A stretch of DNA of 64,000 bases from NCBI GenBank assembly GCA_046351135.1, contig JAXLZA010000016.1:1-64000 (forward strand), written 5' to 3'. A model generated the notes under the pieces. The model saw only the letters and a program-made list of their open reading frames with translations. It had not been told where the DNA came from and searched no databases. A program made the position numbers and the translations under genes. The stretch comes from UBA4427 sp046351135 (GTDB lineage: Bacteria; Myxococcota_A; UBA9160; UBA4427). Below are positions 47,137-55,961 of the stretch, one piece after another; positions within the stretch are counted from its first letter, which is position 1; the number at the start of each line of letters is the position of its first letter.

Positions 47137-47170
47137 GGAGGCAGAGCTCTACCCTGAGAGCTCTGCCTCC
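47137..47170. other. Perfect 14-bp hairpin upstream of comM
   Basis: GGAGGCAGAGCTCT and AGAGCTCTGCCTCC around a 6-base loop (ACCCTG), 93 bases before comM. No T-run follows (CTTGCGTTTGGG). It could be an attenuator, a regulator site or an RNA processing structure in the comM leader. Confidence 0.6.
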
Positions 47171-47262
47171 CTTGCGTTTGGGACCCGGGTCCAGCTCGCT
47201 CGACCCGACTCCCCCTGATCGATCCGCGTTCGCCCCGCCACCCGGTCCCGACGAGTGTGTCG

Positions 47263-48822
47263 ATGACCCGTGTCTGGAGCGCCACCGTCGTCGGTGTGAC
47301 GGGCGTGCCCGTCGAAGTCGAAGTCCGGATCTCCTCCCAGCTGCCCTGCGTCGACGTGGTCGGACTGCCCGAGGCGGCGGTGCGGGAGAGCATCTCGCGG
47401 ATCCGCGGGGCGATCGCGGCGGCGGGGCTCGCATTTCCCGATCGCCGGGTGACGGTGAACCTGGCGCCGGCGGAGCTGCGCAAGAACGGGGCGGGGCTCG
47501 ACCTGCCGATCGCCGTCGCGATCCTCGCGGCAGCGGGCGCCGTGCCGGCCGAGGCGATCGCCGGGCGGGCCTTCTTCGGCGAGCTCGCCCTCGATGGTCG
47601 GCTGCGCGCGACGCGCGGGATCCTCCCCTGCCTGCTCGCGCTCCGGGGCGGGCCGGTGGCGGAGGCGATCGTCCCCAGCGCCAGCGCCCCGCGCGCCCGC
47701 CACGCCCCGGGCGTCGTCGTCCGGGCGGCGGACGATCTGCGGACGGTCGTCGGTCATCTGATCGATCAGGAGCGGCTTCCGCTCGCCGAGTCCTCCGGCG
47801 ACGCGATGCCCAGCGGGAAGACCGCACCGCCCGGTGCACGGACCGCCGGCGGCGGCCTCCGGGGCCCGGAGCGATTCGAGCCCGCCCTCCCCTGCCTCAG
47901 CGAGATCCGCGGGCAGCCCCTCGCCAAGCGCGCCCTCGAGGTCGCCGCCGCGGGCGGCCACGGCCTGCTGCTGACGGGGCCGCCGGGGACGGGCAAGACC
48001 CAGCTCGCGCGGCGCCTGCCCGGCCTGCTCCCGCCCCTCGAGCCCGAGGAGCGCCTCGAGGCCGCCTGCATCCTCGACGCGGCCGGCGTCCTGCCGCCGG
48101 AGCAGCCGATCCCGGACCAGGCGCCCTTTCGCGCGCCCCACCACACGGCGAGCGCCGCCGGCCTGCTCGGGGGCGGGAGCCCTGTGCGCCCGGGCGAGGC
48201 CTCCCTCGCCCATCACGGTGTGCTCTTCCTCGACGAGCTGCCGGAGTTCGATCGGCGCTGCCTCGAGTCGCTGCGCGAGGTCCTCGAGCAGGGCGTCGTG
48301 CGGATCGCCCGGGCGAACGTCGCGTGCGAGCTCCCCGCCCTTTTCCAGCTCGTCGCCGCGGCCAACCCGTGTCCCTGCGGCGACTACGGCTCGCCGGGAC
48401 GCGACTGTCGCTGCGACGACGCGGCGCTCGCGCGCTACCGGCGGCGGCTCTCGGGTCCGCTCGTCGACCGGATCGATCTCGTCGTCGCGGTCGGCGAGGT
48501 GCCGTGGTCGGTGCTGCGCGGGGCCGCGGAGGGGCCGACGAGCGAGGCCGTACGCGCGCGGGTGATCCCGGCCCGCGCGCGGCAGCGGGCTCGCGGCGTT
48601 GCGCGCAACGCGGAGATCCCGGACGCGCGCCTCGACGAGCTCGTGCGCGCGGAGCCCGAAGCCCTCGAGCTGCTCGGGCGGGCGGTCGAGCGGATGCACC
48701 TCTCGGCCCGCGTCGCGCGGCGCCTGCTGCGCGTCGCGCGCACGGTCGCGGATCTCGCCGGCGAGGCCACGACGGGACCGTCGGCGGTGGCGGAGGCGCT
48801 GATGCTGAGACCGCTGCGCTGA
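47263..48822 (+). CDS. comM: ComM/YifB family AAA+ Mg-chelatase-like ATPase
   Basis: A 519-residue AAA+ protein. The N-terminal Lon-like S5 fold reads VWSATVVGVTGVPVEVEV and VVGLPEAAVRESISRIRGA; the Mg-chelatase ATPase has GPPGTGKTQLARRLPGLLPP, FRAPHHTASAAGLLGG, FLDELPEFDR and the Cys motif NPCPCGDYG. In Vibrio, ComM is a branch-migration helicase for natural transformation. The YifB group is widespread, so competence cannot be assumed. I took the ATG at 47263; GTG at 47257 is equally possible and neither has a strong ribosome binding site. Confidence 0.93.
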   Translation: MTRVWSATVVGVTGVPVEVEVRISSQLPCVDVVGLPEAAVRESISRIRGAIAAAGLAFPDRRVTVNLAPAELRKNGAGLDLPIAVAILAAAGAVPAEAIAGRAFFGELALDGRLRATRGILPCLLALRGGPVAEAIVPSASAPRARHAPGVVVRAADDLRTVVGHLIDQERLPLAESSGDAMPSGKTAPPGARTAGGGLRGPERFEPALPCLSEIRGQPLAKRALEVAAAGGHGLLLTGPPGTGKTQLARRLPGLLPPLEPEERLEAACILDAAGVLPPEQPIPDQAPFRAPHHTASAAGLLGGGSPVRPGEASLAHHGVLFLDELPEFDRRCLESLREVLEQGVVRIARANVACELPALFQLVAAANPCPCGDYGSPGRDCRCDDAALARYRRRLSGPLVDRIDLVVAVGEVPWSVLRGAAEGPTSEAVRARVIPARARQRARGVARNAEIPDARLDELVRAEPEALELLGRAVERMHLSARVARRLLRVARTVADLAGEATTGPSAVAEALMLRPLR

Positions 48823-48846
48823 TCGGCAGCGCTGATCGGCGCCATG

Positions 48847-48866
48847 GCAGGCCCCGGTCGGCCTGC
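48847..48866 (+). terminator. Hairpin just after comM
   Basis: GCAGGCC, loop CCGGTC, GGCCTGC, 24 bases after the comM stop. No T-run; termination is plausible but weak. Confidence 0.35.
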
Positions 48867-49302
48867 ACCGGTGCGAACCGACTGTTGGATTTGCGAACAG
48901 CCGTTGCCCATCTCCGCGCCACCGGGTGTTCACGGGAGACGCGCGAATCGGGCCGCATTCCCCTCGAATGAGCCGGCCTGGGCCACCCTCTGGTGGCTCG
49001 AGACGTGCCCAAGGTCCGAAATCGGCATCCAATCCGCCGCCCCCGAGCGATTCAAGGCTCATCAACGAGCCGGCATGCAGGATGCAATGACGAAGGAGCA
49101 GGATCGATGGGGTGCGGTCGAGAGGGCCGGGGGACGACGAGGGAAGAGGCGAAGGAGCGCGACTTCGAAGCCCGGACCTGGACGGATCGCGTCATCGAGG
49201 AGAGGGGCCGCTCGGGAAGACGTCCCGAGCGACTCGAGCCCGGTGCAGTCCGGGTGGGTGCGAAACGGGGCCGACGAGCGGAAGCAGAGGAGGATCACGG
49301 AC
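48867..49302. other. Spacer after comM, no gene seen
   Basis: About 430 bases with open frames on both strands but no family motif or credible start. A CTCGGGA/TCCCGAG inverted repeat occurs at about 49210. The end carries the AGGAGG ribosome binding site of the next gene. Confidence 0.5.
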
Positions 49303-49542
49303 ATGAACGAGCCGACCAGCGTCTCGATTCCGATCGAGTATTGCCGACGGGTCCAGGTGATCGAGGCCGAATGCGTGGCCGATCCGGACGAGGTGAGCCT
49401 CCGCGAGCTCGTCGAGGCCGTGGCGGAGTACAGCGCCTCCGAGCGCGAGGTCGTGGCGACCGTGATGCACATGCTCCGGACCGGGTCGGTCCGGCTGCGG
49501 GGCGTCTACGAGGAGCCCCAGGCGGCGAAGCTCTGCGGCTGA
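49303..49542 (+). CDS. Small helical protein, unknown
   Basis: A 79-residue protein preceded by AGGAGG nine bases before the ATG, a good sign of real translation. The sequence (SLRELVEAVAEYSASEREVV, then MHMLRTGSVRLRG) suggests a compact three-helix domain ending in a short strand; comparable short proteins recur in deltaproteobacteria. No function can be named. rfbC begins 37 bases downstream. Confidence 0.75.
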   Translation: MNEPTSVSIPIEYCRRVQVIEAECVADPDEVSLRELVEAVAEYSASEREVVATVMHMLRTGSVRLRGVYEEPQAAKLCG

Positions 49543-49579
49543 TTCCGCGGCATCCTCCTCGCGCAGAGGAGGCGCCCTT

Positions 49580-50140
49580 TTGCGGATCATCCCGACCGAG
49601 CTGCCCGAGGTCCTGATCGTCGAGCCGACGGTCCACCGCGACGAGCGCGGCTTCTTCCTCGAGACCTGGCACGCCCGCAAATACGCCGAGGCCGGCCTCC
49701 CCGCCGGCTTCGTCCAGGACAATCACAGCCGCTCCCGACGAGGAACCCTCCGCGGTCTCCACGCCCAGCTCGCGAGGCCCCAGGGCAAGCTGGTCCGCGC
49801 TTCCCTCGGCGAGATCTTCGACGTCGCCGTCGACATCCGCCGCGGCTCGCCGCGCTTCGGCCGCAGCGTCGCCGTCGTCCTCTCTGCGGAGAACTTCCGC
49901 CAGCTGTGGATCCCGGAAGGCTTCGCCCACGGCTTCTGCGTGCTCTCGCAGGACGCCGAGATCCAGTACAAGTGCACCGACTTCTACGACCCGGCGAGCG
50001 AGCTGACGATCGCCTGGGACGATCCCGCGCTCGCGATCCCGTGGCCGGCGGTGGGACCGCTCCTGCTCTCCGCGAAGGATCGCACGGCCCGTCGTCTGGC
50101 GGAGATCCCGGAGGCCGAGCTTCCGCGTCTTGCGGGCTAG
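49580..50140 (+). CDS. rfbC: dTDP-4-dehydrorhamnose 3,5-epimerase family protein
   Basis: A 186-residue cupin. VHRDERGFFLETW, QDNHSRSRRGTLRGLHAQ with catalytic His61, YKCTDFYDP and WDDPALAIPWP match RmlC, which epimerises the dTDP-rhamnose precursor. The TTG at 49580 is supported by AGGAGG seven bases upstream. rmlA, rmlB and rmlD are not adjacent, so it may serve another deoxysugar (3- or 5-epimerase variants exist). Its stop shares CTAG with the convergent fur-family gene. Confidence 0.88.
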   Translation: MRIIPTELPEVLIVEPTVHRDERGFFLETWHARKYAEAGLPAGFVQDNHSRSRRGTLRGLHAQLARPQGKLVRASLGEIFDVAVDIRRGSPRFGRSVAVVLSAENFRQLWIPEGFAHGFCVLSQDAEIQYKCTDFYDPASELTIAWDDPALAIPWPAVGPLLLSAKDRTARRLAEIPEAELPRLAG

Positions 50141-50586
50141 GCCCGGTCCCGCTCGTTGCGCTCGATGCAGTCGGTGCAGTGGCCGTAGAGCTCGTGGCGA
50201 TGGCGCAGGATCCGGAAGCCGTAGCGCGCCGCGATCTGTCGCTGGCTCTCCTCGATCATCCCGCACTCGAACTCCTGGATCTTGCCGCACTTCACGCACA
50301 CGAGATGGTCGTGGTGCTCCTGCTCGATCTCGTAGCGCGTGATGCCGTCGTCGAAGTGGCGCTCGGTCGCGAGGCCCGCCTCGACGAGGAGCTTCATCGT
50401 CCGGTAGACGGTCGTGTAGCCGACGTTCGGATGCTTCTCGCGGACGACCTGGTAGAGGTCCTCGGAGGAGACGTGGCGACGCGCCTCGAGGAAGGTGGCG
50501 AGCACGAGCTCGCGCTGCTTCGTGTGCTTGAGATTGTGCTGCTCGAGGTACTCCGCGAGCGCTCGCATCTCGACTTCGTGCGCCAT
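50137..50586 (-). CDS. fur: Fur family transcriptional regulator
   Basis: A 149-residue metal-dependent repressor. The winged helix has LKHTKQRELVLATFLEARRH and VGYTTVYRTMKLLVEAG; the metal-binding domain has HHDHLVCVKCGK and a C-terminal CTDC structural zinc site. Whether it senses iron (Fur), zinc (Zur) or peroxide (PerR) is not clear. No Shine-Dalgarno sequence precedes the ATG at 50586. TACGCT ends six bases before it, so it may be leaderless. A 12-base tandem repeat lies just upstream. Confidence 0.9.
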   Translation of the reverse strand: MAHEVEMRALAEYLEQHNLKHTKQRELVLATFLEARRHVSSEDLYQVVREKHPNVGYTTVYRTMKLLVEAGLATERHFDDGITRYEIEQEHHDHLVCVKCGKIQEFECGMIEESQRQIAARYGFRILRHRHELYGHCTDCIERNERDRA

Positions 50587-50624
50587 GGGCGCAGCGTACC
50601 ACGCGCGGGCGCCACATTCTCGCA

Positions 50625-50672
50625 GACGGCCTCGCGGACGGCCTCGCGGACAGGCTCGCCGACGGCCTCGCG
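50625..50672. repeat. Four tandem copies of a 12-base repeat
   Basis: Unit GACGGCCTCGCG: copies 1, 2 and 4 are exact and copy 3 is GACAGGCTCGCC. It lies in the spacer upstream of the fur-family gene and downstream of the next minus-strand gene. Confidence 0.85.
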
Positions 50673-50704
50673 AGCGGCCCTCGAATCCCCCGCCCGCCCG
50701 CGAG

Positions 50705-51175
50705 CTAAGCCAGCAGATCCTCGGCGCGGGAGGCGAGCTCGTCGTCGAAGTCCTCCGACAGCAGCCGGATCTGGCGCTTCAAGCCGCCTTCGAGCTCGAG
50801 CTTCCCCTGGCTCTTCTGGCGCAGCAGCTCGTCGAGCACCGGCAGGCTGATCGCCTTCTCGCCGGCATCGAGGAAGATCGACGCGAGCTCGCCCGTCGAC
50901 GGCGGTCCGACCTTCTCGAGATACGCCTGGCAGGCGGCGGCGAGGCCCTTCGTGCCGTGGGCCTCGCGAACGGCATTCGCCAGGGCCTTGCCGACCTGGC
51001 CGCCCTTCTCGTCGGTGAACAGCTCTTCGGCGGCGGCGAGGGCGAGGCGGGAGCGCTTCTCCTCGAGCGCACGGTCCCGGCCGCTCAGCGGTCGCTCGCC
51101 GCGACCCGCGCCCTTGCCCTCGCGCCGCATGCGATCCCGCTCGCTGTACGAAAGCTTCCGACGATCATCCGCCAT
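50705..51175 (-). CDS. Conserved-looking soluble protein, unknown
   Basis: A 156-residue charged, helical protein. The N-terminus is basic (DDRRKLSYSERDRMRREG), and the rest alternates Leu-rich helices (LDELLRQKSQGKLELEGGLK). No signal peptide, membrane segment or known motif. Its start overlaps the end of the TPR lipoprotein gene by 11 bases, so the two are coupled and probably work together. Related short proteins beginning similarly occur in deltaproteobacteria, to my recollection, without assigned function. Confidence 0.7.
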   Translation of the reverse strand: MADDRRKLSYSERDRMRREGKGAGRGERPLSGRDRALEEKRSRLALAAAEELFTDEKGGQVGKALANAVREAHGTKGLAAACQAYLEKVGPPSTGELASIFLDAGEKAISLPVLDELLRQKSQGKLELEGGLKRQIRLLSEDFDDELASRAEDLLA

Positions 51176-51599
51176 GCACCGAACTCCTTTCGACCCCGGC
51201 CGGCCGCACCGACGCCCCGGGCGAGTCGACCCCGCTCCCGCCCGCCATCCGGGCCCGCAGGCGGGCGAGGTTGCCGAGCGCCGCGTCGTTCTCGCAGTCG
51301 AGCTCGACCGCGCGTTCGAGCTCGCGCAGCGCCGCGGCCTCGCGACCGTCCGACCAGTAGGCCAGCCCGAGATGATTGTGGATCTCGGAAGCGTTCGGCA
51401 TCAGATCGGCGGCGCGCTCGAGCGCATCGATCGCGCCCCGCGTCTCGCCCCGCTCGAGCGCCTGCGTGCCGGCCGCATAATAACGCGCGGCGCGCACCGC
51501 CCGCACCGGCGGCGACCCCCCGCAGCCGACGACCGCGAGCGCGGCCAGAAGAAGCAGCGTCGCGGCCCCGCCGGCAAGGCGCGCGCGTCCGCGGGCCAC
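51165..51599 (-). CDS. TPR-containing lipoprotein
   Basis: A 144-residue protein with a lipoprotein signal (ATLLLLAALAVVGC, lipobox VVGC), then TPR repeats (GTQALERGETRGAIDALERA, HNHLGLAYWSDGREAAALRE, LDCENDAALGNLARLRARM). The GTG at 51599 was chosen because GGGGAGG sits five bases upstream and it places the signal correctly; earlier in-frame ATGs add a leader. TPR lipoproteins of this size resemble small PilF-like assembly factors, but no pilus genes are nearby. It is the first gene of a pair with the unknown protein at 50705-51175. Confidence 0.75.
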   Translation of the reverse strand: MARGRARLAGGAATLLLLAALAVVGCGGSPPVRAVRAARYYAAGTQALERGETRGAIDALERAADLMPNASEIHNHLGLAYWSDGREAAALRELERAVELDCENDAALGNLARLRARMAGGSGVDSPGASVRPAGVERSSVHGG

Positions 51600-51868
51600 C
51601 CGACCCTCCCCGCACCATCCGACGCCCCGACCGCACGCCATGGCGCTCCGATTCATCCCGTCGACCACGGCCCGGCTCCGACACCGCGACCCGATCGCGA
51701 CGGCCGCGCGTCCCGACCGGGAGCGCGCCCCGCGCCCCGCAGCTTGATCGCGATCCGGCCGCATGGTACCAAGGCGAGCCGGCGCGCGAGCGCGACCCCG
51801 GCTCATTTCGATTGCCCTCGCCCCGGACTCGCCCCGGAAGAGACCGTTCCGTCTCCGCCGAGGTCCCG

Positions 51869-53263
51869 ATGGCGAGGCCCCCGATCGGTCGACGACCCGC
51901 CATGACACCGCGCAGCGAATCGACCGGGAGCGACGGCCTCTTCGCGAGCATCCGCGAGGTCGGCGTGCTCGCGGTGCCCTTCGTGCTGACCCAGATCCTG
52001 TTCACGACGATGGGGCTCGTCGACGCGGCGATCGTCGGACGCCTCGGCGCAACGGAGCTCGCGGCCGTCGGCCTCTCGGGCACCTGGCTCTGGACCCTGA
52101 CCTCGTTCTTCATCGGCGCCTCGAGCGTGGTCCAGACCTTCGTCGCCCAGCGCCTCGGGGCAGCGGAGGAGCGCGCGTGCGGGCCCTGGGCGTGGCACGG
52201 GCTCGGCGGCGCGGTGCCCTTCGCCGTCCTCGCGGCCATCGCGCTCTTCCTCGGCGCGGACGCGTTCGTCGACGCACTCGTGTCCGACGACTCGATCGCA
52301 CCGCTCGCCGGGAGCTATCTGCGGGCCCGCGCCGTCGGCGTCGTCGGGCTCACGGCGGCGATCGCGATCTCGTCGTTCTTTCGCGGAATCGGCGACGCGC
52401 GGACCCCGCTGATGGCGACGGTGATCGCGAATGCCGCGAACGTCTTCCTCGCCCTCGGTCTCGTGTACGGCTGGTTCGGCCTGCCCGCCCTCGGCGTCCT
52501 CGGCGCGGGCATCGCGACCTCGATCGCCGAATGGCTCTACTTCCTGATCATGCTGATCGCCTTCCTGCGACCGGCCCTGCGCGCGCGCTTCGACACGCGC
52601 TGGCGTCGGCCCGACCTCGAGTCGGTCCGGCGGCTCTGGCGCGTCGGGCTGCCGGTCGGGGGACAGTGGGTGATCGAGATGCTCGCGTTTTCGATCTTCA
52701 TGACGCTGGTCGCCCGGATGGGCGACGCGTCGCTCGCCGCCTCCCACGCCTTCGGCCAGCTCGCGAGCGTCTCCTTCATGGTCGCGGCGGGCATCGGGAC
52801 GGCGACGGCGACGCTCGTGGGCCAGTCCATCGGCGCGGGCGATCCCGACCGGGCGGCCCGGCGCTTCCAGGGCTCGCTCGTGCTCGGCGGCACGGCGGGC
52901 GCGCTGCTCGCGCTCGCCTTCGTCGCCTTTCCGGAGCTCCTCGTCACGCTCTTCTCGAGCGATCCCGAGGTCGTCGCGCTGGGCATCCCGCTGCTCTCGA
53001 TCGGCGCGTTCTACCAGCTCTTCGACGCCTTCTCCGTCCTCTCGGACGGCGCGCTGCGGGGCGCCGGGGATACGACCTGGCCCTTCGTCGCGCGCTGCCT
53101 CGGCTCGTGGCTGATCTTCCTGCCGGCCGCCTGGTACTTCGCCTTCCACCTCGACATGGGCCTCGTCGGCGCCTGGATCGGCGGCGTCTTCTCGTCGGCG
53201 ACCCTCGCGGTCGTCCTCTTCCTGCGATTCCGCTCGGGCGCGTGGCGACGGATCCGGATCTAG
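51869..53263 (+). CDS. MATE family efflux transporter
   Basis: A 464-residue protein with about 12 membrane helices in two six-helix halves, the MATE fold. LTQILFTTMGLVDAAIVGRL, SSFFRGIGDARTPLMATVI and SDGALRGAGDTTWPFVA are typical paired motifs. It would expel cationic compounds or natural products using a Na+ or H+ gradient. GAGG lies shortly before the ATG at 51869; an ATG at 51902 is closer to where homology starts. The epimerase gene follows after 15 bases. Confidence 0.9.
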   Translation: MARPPIGRRPAMTPRSESTGSDGLFASIREVGVLAVPFVLTQILFTTMGLVDAAIVGRLGATELAAVGLSGTWLWTLTSFFIGASSVVQTFVAQRLGAAEERACGPWAWHGLGGAVPFAVLAAIALFLGADAFVDALVSDDSIAPLAGSYLRARAVGVVGLTAAIAISSFFRGIGDARTPLMATVIANAANVFLALGLVYGWFGLPALGVLGAGIATSIAEWLYFLIMLIAFLRPALRARFDTRWRRPDLESVRRLWRVGLPVGGQWVIEMLAFSIFMTLVARMGDASLAASHAFGQLASVSFMVAAGIGTATATLVGQSIGAGDPDRAARRFQGSLVLGGTAGALLALAFVAFPELLVTLFSSDPEVVALGIPLLSIGAFYQLFDAFSVLSDGALRGAGDTTWPFVARCLGSWLIFLPAAWYFAFHLDMGLVGAWIGGVFSSATLAVVLFLRFRSGAWRRIRI

Positions 53264-53278
53264 TCGAGAATCCGCGCC

Positions 53279-54289
53279 GTGGCGAAGATCCTGGTCACCG
53301 GAACGGCGGGCTTCATCGGCGCAGCGGTCGCCGAGGCCCTGCTCGCCCGCGGTGACGAGGTCGTCGGCGTCGACAGCCTGAATGACTACTACGACCCGTC
53401 GCTGAAGCGCGCGCGCCTGGCCCGCTTCGCCGACCACGCGCGCTACCGCCACTACGAATTCGACCTCGCCGACGCCGCGCGGACCCGCGCGCTGTTCGCG
53501 GAGGAGGCGCCCGAGCGGGTGATCCACCTCGCCGCCCAGGCGGGCGTGCGGTACTCGATCTCGAATCCCCTCGCCTACGGCGACGCGAACCTTCAGGCCT
53601 TCCTGAACGTCCTCGAAGGCTGCCGCCACGGCCGCGTCCTCCATCTGACCTACGCCTCGAGCAGCTCGGTCTACGGCGGCAACACGAAGACGCCCTTCTC
53701 CGAGCGCGACCCCGTCGACCATCCCGTCTCGCTCTACGCGGCGACCAAGCGCGCCAACGAGCTGATGGCCCACACCTACTCGCATCTCTTCGCGCTGCCC
53801 ACGACCGGCCTGCGCTTCTTCACGGTCTATGGGCCCTGGGGCCGCCCCGACATGTCGCCCTTCCTGTTCGTGAAGCAGATCCTCGAAGGCCGTCCCATCG
53901 ACGTCTTCAACCACGGCGACCACCAGCGCGACTTCACCTACGTCGACGACGTCGTCGAGGGCGTCCTGCGCACGAGCGATCACCCCGCCGAGCCCGACCC
54001 CGCCTACGATCCGGCCCGCCCCGACGCGTCGCGCTCCTCCGCGCCCTGGCGGATCTTCAACATCGGCTGCGAACGACCGGTCGAGCTGCTGCGGTACATC
54101 GAGGTCATCGAGCAGTGCACGGGGAAGAAGGCCGTGAAGCGCATGCTGCCGATGCAGCCGGGCGACGTGCGGGCGACGTATGCGGACGTGTCGGCGCTGG
54201 TCGAGGCGGTGGGGTATCGGCCGCGGGTCGCGCTCGAGGACGGGATGGCGCGGTTCGTGGCGTGGTATCGGGGGTATTACGGGATCTGA
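53279..54289 (+). CDS. NAD-dependent nucleotide-sugar epimerase (UDP-glucuronate 4-epimerase-like)
   Basis: A 336-residue extended SDR. GTAGFIGAAVAEALLARGD binds NAD; VDSLNDYYDPSLKRARLARF is diagnostic for the CapI/UDP-GlcA 4-epimerase group. Catalytic residues are the Ser cluster SSSSVYGG, with Y153 and K157 (YAATKRANELMAHTYSHL). It would supply UDP-galacturonate or a related sugar for capsule or O-antigen. GTG start at 53279, 15 bases after the MATE gene, so the two may be co-transcribed. Confidence 0.88.
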   Translation: MAKILVTGTAGFIGAAVAEALLARGDEVVGVDSLNDYYDPSLKRARLARFADHARYRHYEFDLADAARTRALFAEEAPERVIHLAAQAGVRYSISNPLAYGDANLQAFLNVLEGCRHGRVLHLTYASSSSVYGGNTKTPFSERDPVDHPVSLYAATKRANELMAHTYSHLFALPTTGLRFFTVYGPWGRPDMSPFLFVKQILEGRPIDVFNHGDHQRDFTYVDDVVEGVLRTSDHPAEPDPAYDPARPDASRSSAPWRIFNIGCERPVELLRYIEVIEQCTGKKAVKRMLPMQPGDVRATYADVSALVEAVGYRPRVALEDGMARFVAWYRGYYGI

Positions 54290-54331
54290 GGGGCGATCCG
54301 CGAGGTGCCGCGCGTCGACGTCCTCGCGGTC

Positions 54332-55429
54332 TCATCCGACCGAGAGCCCGCGCTTCAAGGCGGCCAGCGCCTCGGCCGTCGCCGCGACGACGCCCCGCTC
54401 CGTGACGAGCCCCGTGACGAGCGCCGCCGGCGTCACGTCGAATGCCGGGTTCGCCGCCGCGCTCTCCGCGCTGAACAGCTCGACCCGCTCGATCCGCCCG
54501 TCGGCCGTGCGGCCCGAGACCACGCGGACCTCGTCGGCGCCGCGCTCCTCGATCGGGATCTCGTGCAGGCCGTCCGAGATCGACCAGTCGATCGTCGAGA
54601 GCGGCAGGGCGACGTAGAACGGGACGCCGTGGGCCCGGGCGGCCAGCGCCTTCAGATAGGTGCCGATCTTGTTGCACACGTCGCCGGCCGCCGTCGTGCG
54701 GTCGCTCCCGACCAGCACGAGATCGACGCGGCCGCGCTGCATGAGGTGGCCCCCGGCGTTGTCGGCGACGACGGTATGCGGGACACCGTGCTCGCGGAGC
54801 TCGAACGCGGTCAGCGCGGCGCCCTGGTTGCGCGGGCGGGTCTCGTCGACCCAGACGTGGACCGGAATGCCGCGATCGTGGGCCTCGTAGATCGGGGCGA
54901 GGGCGGTGCCCCGGTCGACGGTCGCGAGCCAGCCGGCGTTGCAATGGGTCAGGATCTCGAGGCGCCGACCGCGGCGCTCCGCCACCATCCGCTCGAGCAG
55001 CGCGGCGCCGTGGCGGCCGATCGCGGCACAGGTGCCGACGTCCTCGTCGCAGATCGCGATCGCCTCGGCCCGGGCGCGTGCGGCCCGCGCCTCGGCAGGC
55101 AGCGACGCGACGACGCGCTCGACCCGCGCCAACGCCCAGCGCAGGTTGATCGCCGTCGGGCGGGTCGCCGCGAGCACGCGGATCGCGTGTGCGAGACCGG
55201 TGTCGGAGGGGTCGAGGGCGAGGGCGAGAGCCAGCCCGTGGGCCGCGGCGGCGCCGATCAGCGGCGCACCGCGGACGCGCATCGCGCTGATCGCCTCGGC
55301 GGCGTCCTCGAGGCTCGCCAACGTGCGGAGCTCGAATTCGAAGGGCAGCCGCGTCTGGTCGATGATCGTCGGGAGACCCGAGGATTCGTCGAGCCAGATC
55401 GACCGGTAGTGGCGTCCGCCGATCCTCAC
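54332..55429 (-). CDS. mtnA: S-methyl-5-thioribose-1-phosphate isomerase
   Basis: A 365-residue enzyme of methionine salvage that isomerises methylthioribose-1-phosphate to the ribulose form. C163 in LTHCNAGWLAT and D243 in GSDRTTAAGDVCNKIGTY correspond to the catalytic pair of characterised MtnA. RVRGAPLIGAAAA and PTAINLRWA are also conserved. The GTG at 55429 lies four bases after the apt stop, so the genes are coupled; an upstream frame extension overlaps apt and is rejected. The tail after VTPAALVTGLVTERGVV is slightly longer than usual. Confidence 0.93.
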   Translation of the reverse strand: MRIGGRHYRSIWLDESSGLPTIIDQTRLPFEFELRTLASLEDAAEAISAMRVRGAPLIGAAAAHGLALALALDPSDTGLAHAIRVLAATRPTAINLRWALARVERVVASLPAEARAARARAEAIAICDEDVGTCAAIGRHGAALLERMVAERRGRRLEILTHCNAGWLATVDRGTALAPIYEAHDRGIPVHVWVDETRPRNQGAALTAFELREHGVPHTVVADNAGGHLMQRGRVDLVLVGSDRTTAAGDVCNKIGTYLKALAARAHGVPFYVALPLSTIDWSISDGLHEIPIEERGADEVRVVSGRTADGRIERVELFSAESAAANPAFDVTPAALVTGLVTERGVVAATAEALAALKRGLSVG

Positions 55430-55433
55430 GTGC

Positions 55434-55961
55434 TCACTCGCCCGCGAACTCGCAGAGCCAGCGCACCGCGCAGCCCGCCCGCTCGAGCCGGCCGATTCCC
55501 CCGAGCTCGGGCAAGGCGACGACGAACGCACACTCGACGATCTGCGCGCCGACCTCGCGCAGCAGCGACACCGCCGCCTCCGCCGTCCCGCCCGTCGCGA
55601 TCAGATCGTCGACAAGCAGGACCCGCGCCCCGGGCGGCACCGCGCCGACGTGCAGCTCGATCCGGTCGCTCCCGTATTCGAGCTCGAAGCTTCGCGAAAC
55701 CTTCTCGCCCGGCAGCTTCCCCGGCTTCCGCAGCGGGACGAAGCCGCAGCCGAGGCGATAGGCGACCGCGGTGCCGAAGATGAATCCGCGCGCTTCGATG
55801 CCGGCCACGAGGTCGATCCGGCCGCCCTGATGCCGGTCGGCAAGGCCGTCGACGGCGAGCCGCAGACCGTCGGGGTCGAGCAGCAGGGTCGTCACGTCGC
55901 GGAACTGGATGCCCGGCTTCGGGTGGTCGGGAATCGTGCGGATCAGGGCGGCGAGGGTCAC
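55434..55961 (-). CDS. apt: Adenine phosphoribosyltransferase
   Basis: A 175-residue type I PRTase. DHPKPGIQFRDVTTLL is the Apt N-terminus, and VLLVDDLIATGGTAEAA is the PRPP loop; GIEARGFIFG is the adenine-binding region. It recycles adenine to AMP. Pairing with mtnA makes sense, because breaking methylthioadenosine yields adenine and methylthioribose-1-phosphate. The phosphorylase itself is not seen here. GTG start at 55961 with GGAG upstream. Confidence 0.94.
   Translation of the reverse strand: MTLAALIRTIPDHPKPGIQFRDVTTLLLDPDGLRLAVDGLADRHQGGRIDLVAGIEARGFIFGTAVAYRLGCGFVPLRKPGKLPGEKVSRSFELEYGSDRIELHVGAVPPGARVLLVDDLIATGGTAEAAVSLLREVGAQIVECAFVVALPELGGIGRLERAGCAVRWLCEFAGE

Larger units (their letters stand above)
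46590..47256. other. Long spacer with AT-rich patch and possible small RNA
   Basis: A 667-base spacer between the divergent NRDE gene and comM. No protein gene is supported: the open frames lack ribosome binding sites and motifs. It holds an AT-rich patch at about 46785-46815, a strong plus-strand intrinsic terminator at 47046-47068 with no upstream plus-strand gene, several GC hairpins between, and a second large hairpin at 47137-47170. The orphan terminator suggests a plus-strand noncoding RNA of roughly 200-280 bases, but its promoter is unclear. Confidence 0.45.
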
